A stretch of 64,000 bases of DNA from Adiantum capillus-veneris (taxonomy: Eukaryota > Streptophyta > Polypodiopsida > Polypodiales > Pteridaceae). Positions 22,080-35,312 of this stretch are shown here, piece by piece. The number at the start of each line of letters is the position of its first letter. The stretch's first letter is position 1. The notes below the pieces were generated by a model. The model was given only the letters and a program-made list of their open reading frames with translations, was not told where the DNA came from and searched no databases. Both the position numbers and the translations under genes were made by a program. Location: contig CM043971.1 in assembly GCA_014529385.2 (NCBI GenBank), forward strand, positions 90,513,840 through 90,577,839, given 5' to 3'.

Positions 22080-24620
22080 GCACATATATGTGATAGCATG
22101 CTAAAAAAGATCAACCATGCAAGCATAGTGCTCATCCAATATGTTGCCATGATGTTGCCTGATGCTATCAAAAAGGATTTGGCCATCATCCACTAGACCC
22201 TAGTAAGTACATCCATTGAGCACACTAGAAAAAGTAATTTCTATGGGGGAACTACTTTTTCTCAACCAACCCTTGTTCAAAACATCCTTATAAGTACATT
22301 CCAAGATGCTTAGTTTAGCAAGAAACCTCGCTTTGTATCTAGTGAAAACAAGCAAAGCTTGCTTCGCCACAATTTTGTGGGCATAGTTTTTATCAATACG
22401 CTCCCAAGTAATGACATCCTAGATAGGAAGCTCATCAAGAATGTGTTTTGCTTTATAGAGGATGTGCCATTTGGGATACATGTCAACCAAGGTAGCACCA
22501 AGCTAGACATGGTTCTACGATAACCCATAACTAACAGTTTCATGATGTTATATATGTCAAAGGCCTTCAAGGTGCATGCATATGTAGCAACACGACTGGT
22601 GAAAGGAGGTGGAAACAATTCAGAGCTTCTTTACCACAACAATGTTGCGCATATCCTAGAACAAATGCGCTCCAAATTTTGGGAAAATATTGCAATTAGC
22701 AGCATGTTCCGAGAGACAGCATCCCTGGCAATCAAGAAAGTTGTCAAGAACTTTTCTAGCTTATGCAAAGACATCACATTTGTCGTACATGTCGACCCAA
22801 AGCATTGCCAATGCGAGACATGTCTCTATAACAGCCCCCTAACTAGGAATCTTGTGGACATGTCTTTGTAACAACCCCCTAACTAGGAATCTCATGTCGA
22901 GTATTTCTCTCACCCATGTGACCCTCTTGCGGGCATTGACTTCCCAATTGTTGAAAACAACCACCAAAATCTTGCTGCCAAATTCATGTGCGGTATACCG
23001 TGCAATCAACATGTTCAAAGAGATGATGTTTCATACAAGAGTGTAGTCCTCTTCATAATGTGTAGTACAATTCAACTGATTACAACCCAATCTACCAACG
23101 GCAATGTCTCATGTTATGCAACAAGGATTCAAGGTGCACGGAAAGGATAGGTGACAGAAGAAATGCCTTCACTTTGCATATACCGACAACAACTTAGAGG
23201 TTTTTAGAGCTTGCTTGCCACAGCTATTTTGAGCATAATCTATAATCAACACGCTCCAAGTGAGACTATTCCAGATTGGAAGCTCATGACACACTTAGAG
23301 CTGATTAGAGCTTGTTGCCAGAGCTATTTTAAGCATAATCTGTAATCAACATGCTCCAAGTGAGACGACTATTCCAAATTGGAACCTCATGAATCACTCC
23401 TTATGCTTTTCTAGGATGCCACATATGGCATACAAGTCAACCAAAGCAACGTCAAGCAAGTCATGTTCCTACAATCCAAGCCAAAACAGTCCATTAGCTG
23501 GCCTTTAATGCTAGGCCTATCCTCCTCATTTTGCCCACCCATGCACCCCATCTAAAACACGCACACTCAAGATCATGAACACACAGCACACATGCAGAAG
23601 CACATACACATGTTTGTGTGGGATGACATTCTCTAGGCAAGAGAAAGAGCCTCACATGAAAAGCACCAACACAAGAAAATCACCTACAAAGTATGTAATC
23701 ACGTATATTACTCTACGAAGAACTTTACTTGTACCTTCTATAATGATACTAAAGTGAGAGAAGGAGTAGCTCCAGAACAAGAATAAAAGATACCAGACAG
23801 AGAAGGATCAGCTCCAGAAGAAGAATAAAAGGAGGAAGAAACGTTCACAGTGATAGAAGCAACCATGGACCGGGTTGCATGGAGTTGAGATAGAAATATC
23901 AAGGCAAAAAGACGATTACATTGAAAGAGACCATTCATAAAGCCCAATCTGTAGATCTTTGCCACCAGGCCCATAGATAAACGCCAAGAGCTTCTTCACC
24001 ACAGCCATGTCATGCATAACCTAGAAAACATGCGCTTCAATTGACTACATGCTAGTGAATCCTTTCCTCCGAAACAGAGTCCACCATTTTCACTACTCTA
24101 GCTCCACTTCTTCACAAATGAAGTTTAGGCCAAGCGCATCTACATCAAGCTCATCAGCATCCATATCAAGAACTTTTAAACAATTTACATCAAAGATGGA
24201 AACATCCGAGAGCTGGTCAAATAGCATCTGCTGAAAATGTCCGAGAGCTTCTTCACCACAGCCATGTCGTACATATCCTAGAAAAAACCACTCCAAACGA
24301 CTACATGTTGCACTAAGTACTCGAGATAAAGCAACTAATTTTGCTATTCACTGGTAGATCCTTTCCTCCGAAATAGAGCTCCATGGTTTTCATTTCCCCC
24401 AGCTCCACTTTTTCACAAACGGAGGTGCGGCCAAGCGCATCTGCATCAAGCTCATCAGCATCCATATCAAGAACTTTTGAGCAGCATGCATACAAGATGG
24501 GAACATCCAAGAGCTAGCTCAATTAGCTTCAGATGGAAACATCCGAGAGCTTCTTCACCACAGCCATGTCGCACAAATCCTAGAAAAAACGCGCTCCAAA
24601 ACCATATGAGATAAATTGCG
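22080..24620 (-). pseudogene. Decayed PLS-type pentatricopeptide repeat (PPR) sequence, multiply duplicated
   Basis: Minus-strand translations contain diagnostic PPR phrases broken by stops and frameshifts. Near 22400-22500: LVDMYPKW..L.KA..ILDELPI-DVITW. Near 22150-22280: ITFSSVLNGCTY-GLVDDGQ and then EHYACMVDLF. Near 22740-22800: VDMYDKCDVF. Near 23390-23440: ALVDLYAICGILEK. Near 24240-24290: GYVRHGCGEEAL. These correspond to P, L and S motif consensus (VDMYAKCG, RDVISW, ACSHAGLVDEG). PPR proteins of this class normally bind organellar RNA and mediate C-to-U editing or processing. The GEEAL-type segment recurs at about 23990, 24250 and 24560 (bases GAGCTTCTTCACCACAGCC), showing local duplication after capture. 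No intact frame remains. Confidence 0.72.
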
Positions 24621-24856
24621 ATAAAAGGACATTGAAACGATGCAGATAGGAATATATAAAATCATAGCTTTGAATGAATCTATATCAATCCATTCCAGCA
24701 TGTAATGGAGCAAAAAGTAGTCAATCAGCTCCTCCTTGCGACTCAAACTCTTGCAAAGGATAGAGCAAAAATCAGATCATACACATGGGAATTTTAACAA
24801 TTACATATACTAAAGCTCACCAACCAAGAAAACAGTAAATCACACCTTGCCTATCC

Positions 24857-27800
24857 CTAGTGGTCTCTCACAAAATCATTGAAGACCTTCCAATCATTCT
24901 CATCAAGTTCATATTTGTTGTTTCCAAAATCATATGTAAGGTTTGCGAGTGCGATAATGCAATCAATGCTCACCATATCCAAATCTGTCAAGTCATATGT
25001 AAAGCACCTAGTCCCTTTAGTTTTTTGATACCATCCAAGTTGAACCTCAACCCCCGAAGGTCTATCCAAAAGGCTGAATCCTCTCTTGTATTCCACACAT
25101 GCACCACCAACCATTCTCCTCATCTTTTGAACTCGTCCCAAGTACCATTTGTTTTCAAATTTCTTGTTGCCTCCGGAGGTTCTTGGCTTGCAGCCTGACC
25201 TTGTCACCTTCCCATGCATGTTTGTTCTTGAAAGAACACGGCACAATCAGAACCAATACCAAATAAGTTTTCACCCATCCTTGCATGATTCATTTCTTCT
25301 TATTTGGCATAGTACACTCCTTGTCATACTCTTGTAAGTCTATCTTTAGAGAGTGTTGGGTTGCTATTGAGCTGACTCACTGGTGTAGACTTGAATAGAA
25401 ACTTGTTGTCTTCGACTTCAACAATAGGACTTATCTCTTCTTCCTCATCTAGAACAGAGTCAATAATATGCCTGACCTCACTTGTAGCAACATCTTCATC
25501 TAGAAATACTTCAAGATCCATGGAAGTAGGATATTCTTCATCTGTGTCCGAGTCTTGCAGATTTGAGCTTGCATATGCATCAAACACTCTAGTTGACCAA
25601 GGCTGGAACCACCATTTTTGGTCTTCTTTTCCTTTTGGCCTCACGTGCAAGTGAGCGAAAAGTTTATGGGCACTTTCCAATCCTCTTTGTAAAGTAGCAA
25701 TGACCTTTTCATCGGTTGAAACGCATGTGTAATCACCTAAGTTTGCCTCTTGCATGCCTTCTATGAGATTTAACTCCCTCCATATGTCCTCTTGATTCTT
25801 GTGAGCTCTTGTGAATGCCACACCATCATCTTTGCATTCAAAATGTGCAAGCCTATTCAAGATTCCTATCGTACGTATCATGTCCATCAAGTCGTAAGTA
25901 CGCTCTTGCCCAACCATGCTCCCAACTTTGCTGAAGAATATTTCAGCTGCAACTGAGCCGGTGAGATGCAAAGGACACCTGAAGTTTGAGTGAAAGTCTC
26001 TACAATATTTGATAAGCAAAACCGCAAAGTGGCATGAGACTTGTACATCCAAAAATTTCTCTTTATTGATAAAATTTGTTGAAAGTGTATATTTTGGATG
26101 ATGTTGTATCCAAGATCTCCAACTCTGGAAGAAAAAAACCACTTTGGCTGCTGAATGGACTCTCTCTCCCAAGTTCAGGTGAGGAGATAAACAGATGTCA
26201 ATGTAGTCTCCAACAATTTCAAGATAGGCACGTGTCCCTATAATACTACGCTCTCGCCTATGTTGGCCACTGTTTTCTAGCTTTCCCAAACACTGTTGCA
26301 CTTGTCTGCTACATATTCTTTGAGGTGCGGCCCAATTTTGACCATCCTCTCGCTTGATATCCACTTCCTTAAGCATATGCTTGTCAACAAGAAAAGAATC
26401 ATACACAATGGTGACATGATTCAAGGCACCAAGAGCTAGCTGCCGCTTTAGCTTATCAGGAACATTGACAAGCTTCTTTCCATTGTGTACAAATTCCTGA
26501 TCGTGCATGCCCAAAACATCTCCATCCTTCATTTTGGCTGAAAGAGGCCACCCATCCCGTTCGATCTGGAATCTAGTTCCATTCTTATGAACATAATCAA
26601 CCAACATCAATGCTCTTCGACAACTATCACCATTAGAGGCATGCCCACAAGCTTCTCATCCCACAAGCTCGAGATTTCAGCCCATTGCTTGTGAACATAA
26701 TGTGCATTAAATCGGTTGCAAGTGGAATGAGCCACCAAAACAATTCATGATAGCGCTTCATGAAGCGGGTTTGCCACAAAAACATGTGCATAACCACCGA
26801 TGACATGATTCTTAAATGATTTGATAATCATCTCATAGCCAGCCTTCCCAGCTCCATATTTGATGTTTGAAGTTCCACATTCATGGTCCTCAACTTTGTG
26901 TCCATCAAATCCAATGAGGGTGTCATCTTTTGGATTTCCACCTACATTTAGATGTTGAAAACATTAGTAAATGAGACTTCTGTTTCAAGTTCAAAGAACC
27001 CTTTATTCCAAGGTTTGGACTTTACCTTATTCTCTTCTTTATGACGGGCTCATCCTCCACCCCACATCTTTGCAACTTCAAACAAAGCCTTTGTATTTGC
27101 ACTATATCTTTTTCCTTCCTTTGCTCTTAGCATATTTTGGGCCACATCTTGAAGAAAGTCCCATAGAGCAGGCTTACCACCATACTTCCCTAGCCTATGG
27201 GCTTCTATTATGTTGTTACAAAATCTCTTTATGTCCTTTCTATTGATATAATCCATATTTGCTTCCCGTAATGTGCGTATTCGCACAAAAATAATAGCAA
27301 CCTGTGACTTTGCCCATCAAAGTTTAAGGGTGAGATCTCTTGCATGCTTTTTAGCAAAAAGCATTGCTTGTCTGAGCTCTTTTCTAGTGAGATAGTCTAG
27401 TCTCCTTCCATAATCAGCTCCTCTACTACCTCTCTTTTTTGACGCCATTTTCTCTCTATACAACCTCATTCTAAAGTCTGGAAGCTTAGGTATGCCCTTT
27501 CAATGGTCACATGAAAAGCCTTCAAAGGGAAGCCCGCTACTAGAAACACGTGGGCTGTGACAAAAGCAACCATCTATGCAAAAAATAGAATTTCCATCAC
27601 GAAAGGTTGGCCTTTGTGGAAGGCTCTGCAAACCAAAGCTTACCGCCACATTGATCATCTAACAAAGGCTTCAAACTATCACTCTTGCTGTTCACTTTGA
27701 TGTCATGGATCCCCAAACCCTAGCATAAAAGTTTCAAACTTAAGACTGAACTCTCACTTTCTGCATGGTTACCAGAAGAAAAAGAGGCATCACCTTGATT

Positions 27801-29001
27801 TGAACTTCCAGGCTTTGTAGAACCACAAACTTGCTCAAAGAAGTTTGCTTTGGATCATGCTCTTTGTTCTTTCGAGGACGTCCACGTAATCCTTTGAGTG
27901 TTGGGATGACTTTCTGCTCCTTCTTCATGAGTGCCTTTGTGTGCTAGATTGACTTTGTGTGCTCGGTAAGTAGAGTAGACAAGTCTGACCATGGAGGGCA
28001 CAAACGCAGCCATGTGCCATCATACTTGCATCTCACACGAACAAAACTTTTATCTTTAAAGTCATGCAATGTGGATGTAACAATTTCAAAGTCCCAACTT
28101 GCATGCAATGGAGATCCATACAGCTAGAACAAGAAGATAAATCAATGAGCTTGTCACATTCAAGTAAACAAGAGATGTTGATTACCTTCATTTACCGCCA
28201 TCAAAGAATTCAGCTTCTCTATTGCAGCCTCAATTTGTTCTTTATCATCTTGTTGTTGCTCAGCCGGTACACCTTGTGTGGCATCTTTTCTAAGTCCACA
28301 AAATGCCAAATAGTTTTTCTCATGTCTATTACTCTCCAAGATATGGGTCCTCATGAAATTAGAAAGACAATTATAAGCAACATGCTTTCCTTCAGCTGAA
28401 CCTTTCCCATACAAACATCCACATTCATAACACCAAATTTGTACTTGCGGTTGCCCATTGAAGTCTTCACTATGGAGTTCAAACCTGTCATCCCTTGAGA
28501 CCTTCAATTCTTTCAGTTTTCGTCTTATTCTAGTGTATTCATTTTTCCACTGCTCAAGAACGGTTGCGCTTAGTAATGTGCTTGCAAGTTTGGTAGTGAG
28601 ATCTCTTCAGCAATGTCACCTAAGCATCTGCGCTTATTTGAAGAAGTAGTCTCTTGAGTGATTTCAGCACTTCTTTTGATGCGAACTTGAACCTTATTGC
28701 TGAGTGTCCATCGCTCTTCTTGTCGTTTCTTTAAAATATAGTTCTCCTCAATGAAGTCAAAGCATCCAGCCACAATCTCATCTCCCTCAATTTGCTCGTG
28801 AACCTCCGCAAAATTGGGCTCACCTTTATCAACTTTTAGTCTTACAAGACCAAGATCTTCATCATTATCATCATTTATAACTTGGATTTTGAAGAACGAT
28901 GCCATTAACTGACAAGTGTGTGACCCAATTGTGGATGGTACTGCACAAAAACCTTGTTTAGATATAAATGTCACCATTAGAGAAGCTACAAAAGAGTACA
29001 A
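24857..29001 (-). pseudogene. Large multi-exon transposase-like gene (GDSCRR / HDQEFVHNGKKL family)
   Basis: Minus-strand exons. At about 28160-28560, EQWKNEYTRIRRKLKELKV leads into a C2H2-like zinc finger (CYECG...NRH). At about 27760-28115 is a segment with an AT-hook (GLRGRPRKNK). At about 27050-27470 is a basic region with CDGCF/CHSP-type cysteines. At about 26640-26930, GFDGHKVEDHE, a candidate first catalytic D. The longest exon (25324-26635) carries GDSCRRALMLVDYVHKNG, HDQEFVHNGKKL and LTGSVAAEIFFSKVGSM, the last resembling the late acidic motif of P/THAP9-like transposases. The C-terminus (24857-25214, after an intron whose donor GTATGA is near 25325) has GRVQKMRRMV and SLLDRP. A TAG interrupts the AT-hook exon and frame changes lie near 28610 and 27800. 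I know similar proteins only as uncharacterised; the transposase role is inference. Confidence 0.6.
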
Positions 29002-29315
29002 TCATATAAGAGAAAAAGTGAAAACTATAAAGTTGAAATTTCAAGCCACAACTCCTAAATGAATGCAATTCTTAGCATTTTAGAATCGACTTGGTGAACA
29101 CGAAAAACATACCCTTTTGCTCACCAATGTAGAGGTAGTTAAGTTTTTTACTGATAGGTAACCTCTCGTCACCCTTTTGTTGGTGGCTCTAAGACCTCCT
29201 CTGCTTGCTAAGAAAGCTACAACCAGTATGCTTCCATCCTCTAGGCTGCTCAAAAATACAAGTAAGAATACAAAAAAATACAAAATTTTGCAACAAGGAA
29301 GTAGTGTTATGTTGT

Positions 29316-29337
29316 GTGTGTGTGTGTGTGTGTGTGC

Positions 29338-29428
<91 letters not shown>
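29316..29428 (+). repeat. (TG)n microsatellite, about 113 bp
   Basis: TG dinucleotides with a few GC interruptions near 29335-29342. Confidence 0.95.
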
Positions 29429-29429
<1 letters not shown>

Positions 29430-29944
29430 ACATGCATATCCATGGGAGCAAGATTGTGTGCATGTAGGCACGCTCATTTGACAAGCAAGTTGCAAACAAC
29501 AAAAAAATTCTTGAGCAAGAGGAGATGCATGAGAAAGAAACCATTTAGAAACAGAAGAATGACTTACCTTGAAAGTGATCACAACTCCATAGACGAAGAG
29601 AGCATGCTCTCTTTGCCGCAAGACTGTTGTGATTTTACTGCCTGCTAAAAAACTTTATGCTGAGTTGAAGATGCATAGATAATTAGGCCATGTGCTCAAC
29701 CTTTCTACAAATGCTCCCTAGAGGTGCTGCAAGATTTTTGCTTCTTCTTTCCACAAGCAGCTCTTCATCTAGAACAAGGTTTGAAGCTCAAACCATTCAA
29801 AAATCATGAATGAAGGACATGGTTGAGCTATGGAGAGAATGTAAGAGAGACGTTTTCTTCGTGTGCATAGCTAGCAAACACGTATACACAGCAATGGAGG
29901 TATCTCTGTGTATCTGGCATCTAGCCTATAGGTGGACTACCCTA

Positions 29945-30440
29945 AGCATACAAACCGCTTCTGCACCTTATGAGCAATGAGTGCCCCATCTGCATCAACA
30001 ACACCTAAGGCTCTGAAAGTGGAGTGCCCCTCGATCTGTCAAAGGGAAGGGAGGACCTCATCCCAAAGTGGGATTGAAGTGCGTCCAGATGTAAGCAGGC
30101 TCTGAAAGTAGGGATCAAATCCTTATAAAAGCTTGAACAACAGTAACCGTGACATCCTCGCCGAGATCATGTCGCCTCCGGCTTGGACAAGGTCATCCCA
30201 TAGCTCCCGCATACGGTAGGTCAACCCATCAAGGGAGTTGAAATCTTTGAATTGGAGGGTGTAGAGCTCCCGCTCAAGTGTGATCTGTCGGGCAAAGGAT
30301 TTCTCCTCAAACTGATCAAGGATCCACCTCCATAAAGGATGGCATGCTTCTCAGTGGACACCTCCTTCATGATGCGATCCGAAAGTTTCATCATAAGAAA
30401 GGTGAACCGATCTTGGCTCTCGAGCCTAGGTCTCAAGAAC
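29945..30440 (-). pseudogene. Copia-type gag fragment
   Basis: The minus-strand translation gives SFARQITLERELYTLQFK, then NSLDGLTYRMRELWDDLVQAGG and, after further sequence, TSIPLWDEVLPSL. This is the layout of the copia gag (UBN2) helical region: short ELYTLKM-like block, a spaced helix with L..L...G, then a leucine-rich stretch. One TAA lies near 30135 (LLFKLL-stop-GFDPYF). No zinc knuckle or pol is attached. It is probably nested retrotransposon debris within the 29.7-kb element. Confidence 0.6.
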
Positions 30441-30895
30441 CCTCACAGGAAGTATTATGTGTTCGCATGATTATTCACCACGCATTGTACGAGTGTTTCA
30501 TTCGTGATCGTTTCTTGTATTTTAGTCAACGTCTTTATGTGATCCCTTTTCCTAGGCATGACATATTGTATGCTGAGCACGTTTCACTCATAAATGAGCA
30601 CGGATGTATGCGGATTATTCATGAAAAGCTGAAAGGTATGCATTCAAGGAAGTCACATTCCATGCCTCTTCCTTGGCACGACACAGTTGTAGAAAGAGCA
30701 CATGAAAGTATGAGCACCAAGCATGGGCATTTCCATTGTGTTTTTCCACAGTTGATTGATTTAGATCAGCACGACAAGATTCGACCTCATTGTTTGCATG
30801 TGTTTAATGAACGGTTTGGCATTCCGTCTCTATGTTCATCTATATTGCATGCACAGTCTTTTAAGAAAATTAGATTGTTTCCAGCGGGGATTTAA
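30441..30895 (+). CDS. Uncharacterised open frame (about 150 codons)
   Basis: Frame 2 is open from 30344 to TAA at 30893-30895, but its first 100 bases overlap the minus-strand gag fragment, so only the later part could be independent. The composition is rich in His, Cys and Ile (HHALYECFIRDRFLYF, HDKIRPHCLHVF). It has no recognisable domain, splice pattern or start context. The frame may be chance in low-GC repeat DNA; the stretch without stops is modest evidence only. Confidence 0.2.
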
Positions 30896-31190
30896 CATTT
30901 GCGAGTTTTTCATTTCAAGTTTTTTTGACAATTTTAGCAATCTTTAGAGTTTTTTTAACCAAATATGTGTCATAGCATAAAGTATCTATTTAATGTAATT
31001 TTCAATCGTCATAAGACTCCATATATGTGTGGTTGACGGAGAGAGAAAGTATAAATTCTAGAGAGATAGTATTTATGCGAGTTACCATTGGAAGAAGAGA
31101 TCATAAATCCTTGAGAGAGAGAGAGAGATCAGAGAGTGACTTATCTTCTAGAGAGAGAAAGTAAAATCATAGAGTTGTATATCACTACAC

Positions 31191-31191
<1 letters not shown>

Positions 31192-31229
<38 letters not shown>
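31192..31229 (+). repeat. (GA)n microsatellite
   Basis: About 38 bp of GA dinucleotides within a wider GAGA-rich stretch from 31040. Confidence 0.9.
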
Positions 31230-31233
<4 letters not shown>

Positions 31234-31808
31234 GAGGGCATAACGACGGAAAAAATGTAAACAAATAAAATCACCATTTCACAACTCATGCCATCAGAGT
31301 CAAATATGCTCGCAACGCATGTGATCAGAGTCAAATAATCCACAGCATATAAACATGCGATAAAGTAAAAAATCATACAGAATAGAGACAACACTAATTT
31401 CAGAGTTAAATATAATCCACAGCATATATAAATGTGATGAAGTCAAAAATAATGCCAGATAGAGACAATACTAATTTTCCCAAGCAATTGCTTTTTGAAA
31501 CAACATAAGTTTGAGGATGTAAGTACATTCGCAAAACTACCAGAGGATAAGATCAAAATTAGAGTACAAAAAAGGATAGTCGCCATAAATGTAATGGTCA
31601 CTCTAAAAGGCAAGTAATTTGCTCCCAAATAGCTTGCAAGATGCTTCATATCTTTTGCTTGAAATTTGAAATCCTTTGCTGCATAAACAATGTTTTTTCA
31701 AGATAAATAATCACAAGTATAATAAACCAAAATAAATACAAAAAAACACTTTTGTATCATAGATCAATATTCTAGTTGAGTGAAAAAAGCATACCAAACC
31801 AGTTGTAA

Positions 31809-34800
31809 TTAAATGGAGGGAGAAATCATCCTTGGTTGTCTAAGAATAAAAGCGATGTCCATTGGTGAGAGGGTTGGCTGATGAATAATCATGTGCTCCT
31901 TAGGTTCAAGTCCGAGCACTTTTGTGTACACATAGTACATATGTTTGTATGCCAAAAAGGATTTGTTGGTATTCTCTCGCTTCTGAAAATCCGGAAACGT
32001 GCATGCTGGACTCTGTTTTATATGAATCTCATAACTATTTTCAGTGAGAACTCGAAAAATTACATGCTCTTGAGACCTTTTCACTTCATCCAAAAATATA
32101 ATTGTCATACTATTACATGCTTCCAATTTCTTCATGGCCTCTTTAGAAATTCCATGCCTCCACTTTTTCTTCCTCGAGCTGCCACCACCTTCTTTGCAGT
32201 CGCCAGCAAGAGGTTGTGGATTTACCATTGAATTCTCTGTCCGAAATCCACTCTGATGCAGCGCGGCAAGTTCTTGTGTGGAGATATCTGTCCCTCTTGC
32301 TACTGGCCAAACATTTGGAGCAGGAGGTAAATCTTTGACTTGTCTTTTGATTGATTGGGTATGCAAAATATCATGATTACAAAACCATAACCATTGCTCA
32401 ATTGTTTTACCCTTGAACATTCTTTCGGACCATATACATGGAGCAACAAGACCAATTGAGCGACTATGCAAGATATTGTCACAATTTTTTCTCCCTACTG
32501 TTCCAAAACATTTTCTTTGACTTTGAATGGGCATTCTCCTGAGGGCCCACTGAGTGCGTGGCACATCACTCTCAAACACATTGTTTGTTTTAGATGACAA
32601 AGGTGTGGTTGTTTCTTTTTGAGATCCAATATCATCATCACTGTCACTAATTTGCAGCAGAATGTTAGAAATACCTGGTCCTTGGGTATCAAACTTGATT
32701 TTTTTTGGTCGACCGCGATGGTTTCATTGCTTAGATTCCATGACATATTCCGGCCGATGGGAGCTACTTGTTCCTGTTCTGCCCCTCTTTTTGCGTTGTA
32801 CTGTTTCTTTGTCTCCATGCAAAATTGGCTGCGCATACATGGGAGTCCCTGCAACAGCCTCGTGTAATAGATGGGCCACATTGGTTGGAGTTGGAGTTTG
32901 CTGAGATTCAACTCGAGAAAGCAAGGTCTCCATTGTGGGACCCGTTCCTATATAACGCCCAGTAGTATATCCCAAACGCTTTGCACATTGAATATATGAG
33001 TTTATAACATCTGCTACACATGCATCATACAAGGATATTTTTCCCTTTCCACCTTCACCTGCTAACCAACTGGCATGTACACTTTCTGATAAATTAACAT
33101 TGGGAATTTGTGCCCGCTCCCACGGACTTAGACCACCCTATGAAATGCAAAAAAACATGAATTAAAATTTATAAATTTCATGTATGAAAAGAATTTTTTC
33201 TAAAAATATAGATTTTCATAAAGGTACTTACATCTGTTCCAATTCCTCCCCAGTGTGAAATTCGTTGCTCCCACCATTTAAACCATCTGCTCACTCTTGT
33301 GATGCTCTCTGTAGATAGATGTTGTCTCCACCACTTTTGAATTGAAAGTGCCTTTTGAGATGCAAGCACAATGGTCTTACAAGCTCTCCAGTCCTCATAC
33401 ATATCAATGTGTTGATTTGTTAGATGTTGAGGTATCCACTTTTTAGCATATTTGTGGAGACTCTGCTCCCAATGAAATAGGCATGATCGTTCACGTCCCT
33501 CCATGATATTATCTGGCCCGCCATTGAAGACTGTTCGAATAGCATTCCAATTTGCACCGGCTTCATCAGACATAAAACCTGCAAAGTCAGTTGCACCATG
33601 TCCGTACTTTTCCATTGTTGAATTAAGGCTCTCCCAAAAAATAACTTGAGTCTTTGCATCCTCCTCTTTAGTTTCACATATAGCAATTATTTGTAGTGAT
33701 CGTATGCTGCAAGATATTCAACATAAACATTTTCACACATCTTCTTTTATTTAATGATAAAAAAATACGAGATATTTAAATACTTAAAGATTACCTTGGA
33801 TCATAAACTGAGCATGACATTGTTGCCCATCCATCTATTCTATGGGTAAAATCAAAATGTACCCACGCATTTCTCAAGTCACCAGTTTCAGTTCTTTTCA
33901 TCCGATTTACTAGATCAATCCCAGAACTTGGTCCTTTAGTGGAAATTTTAAATAGGAAGCACTTGTCATCCTCTTCACCCTGTCCAGGATATCTACTCCC
34001 ATGAAAAAAAGGAAACATGCACTTTTTTTGAAGCAATAAAATATTATCATATCCATCCCCAATAATAGCACCTTGACTCTTTCTCTCCTTTGAAACAATT
34101 GAAGAAAACCTACACGATGCATCACAAGAAGGCTAAATTTATAATAGTTAAAAAATTAACAAATTCAAGGAACCAAATTGAGTTTTCTTACCCTTTGGTT
34201 TGAACCAGTGGCATCATTTCTTCCAAAAAATCATTGAATTGTACATCGGATGTAGCTTCAACTTCCTCACCAATCAAGGAGTGAAGAACAAGTTGTTGAG
34301 CCACCAACATTTGAATTTTTCTTGGGCCACCCTTTTCTATTTTTAGTACTGCACCTACCAGTTTTCGCACTCTTGAAATAGCAGCCCAAGAGGTTCTTGC
34401 CTTAACATTATGACAATGTTTACCAACATGTATTGCCAGTCGCGACATTGTACCATCTCTAGGCAAAACATAATAGATTTTGCAGGGACAAGCAGCAACA
34501 CAAGTAACAACCTTCTGACAATAATGACAAGTTATTGTTGTATTCTCTTCCATTGCAAGGTAGTCCTTTTTCACCTGTCTGTCCAAATATCCATGAAAAT
34601 CTCTACTATTGAATTCTTGTTCCTTAATATAATGAGGACACGTTGAATAATTACATTGCATGAATCCCAAACAGTGGCTTAGACGAATTGTGCATGCTAT
34701 TGCCATGGTTGTCACAGATGGGCGAGTCCACAAGTGACCATCAAAGCGTTGTTCCATCCCTGTCATTCGTTTTGTTTTATCCTGAGTGGCAGGTAACTCA

Positions 34801-35312
34801 AAACACAAATTTCCATCATAATGTTGTGGAAGTTCAGCAACTTGCAAAGGAGCTCCACATAATGTTAACAGATCATTTAACTATTTTGCCCCCTGATTTT
34901 GTTGAATCCAAAGGACGATTGACTGAGTTTTGAGCTGTCCTATATCGTCACCACTACTTTCAAGATGCACAATGCTTAAAACATCTTCAGATATCTCTTT
35001 GTCATTTCCTTTCTCATTGTCAGATACCTGTATAAATGTGTCTGAATGAAGCATCTCAAACAAGCTCGAAAATGAACCATCTATTAAGAAATGCTGATGA
35101 CCTTCTATATCCCAGTGTGGTTGCAGCAAGACTTTTGTTAGGCCACAATCACTTTCAATAAGAGCAGATAGTGACTGAAAATGGCAAGATGGAGGCAACA
35201 AACTCTGCAAATAGTAAGCACTAAGCAACAATGAGTTTCCCTTCAACTGAATGTCGCGATTGACTATCTGACCACCAACCTTCCAAGTTATTGTTACTTT
35301 CATGTTGGACAT
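31809..35312 (-). pseudogene. MULE-type transposase, four exons, two in-frame stops
   Basis: GT-AG introns were placed so that phases agree: exons 35312-34192, 34109-33795, 33706-33232 and 33137-31809, total 3240 bases, one frame of 1079 residues. The N-terminal region is cysteine/histidine-rich (CHYCQKVV, HVGKHCHNV, resembling the WRKY/GCM zinc fingers of MULEs). The catalytic region has HFDFTHRIDGW (first D), GFMSDEAGANWNAI (second D), CLFHWEQSL (C..H) and NVNLSESVHASW (E of the NxxES pattern). The C-terminus has an AT-hook (RGRPKK) and a SWIM-like segment (ACTFPDFQK...KHMYYV) in which two expected cysteines are absent. The frame is broken only by TAG at 34881-34883 and TGA at 32724-32726, both explicable as C-to-T changes of CAG and CGA. 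It is transcribed away from the methyltransferase-like gene. Confidence 0.75.

Noticed and set aside
29177-29648. Overlapping ORFs encoding Cys-Val or His-Thr repeats
   Set aside because: They are translations of the TG microsatellite in all frames; no unique protein sequence supports a gene.
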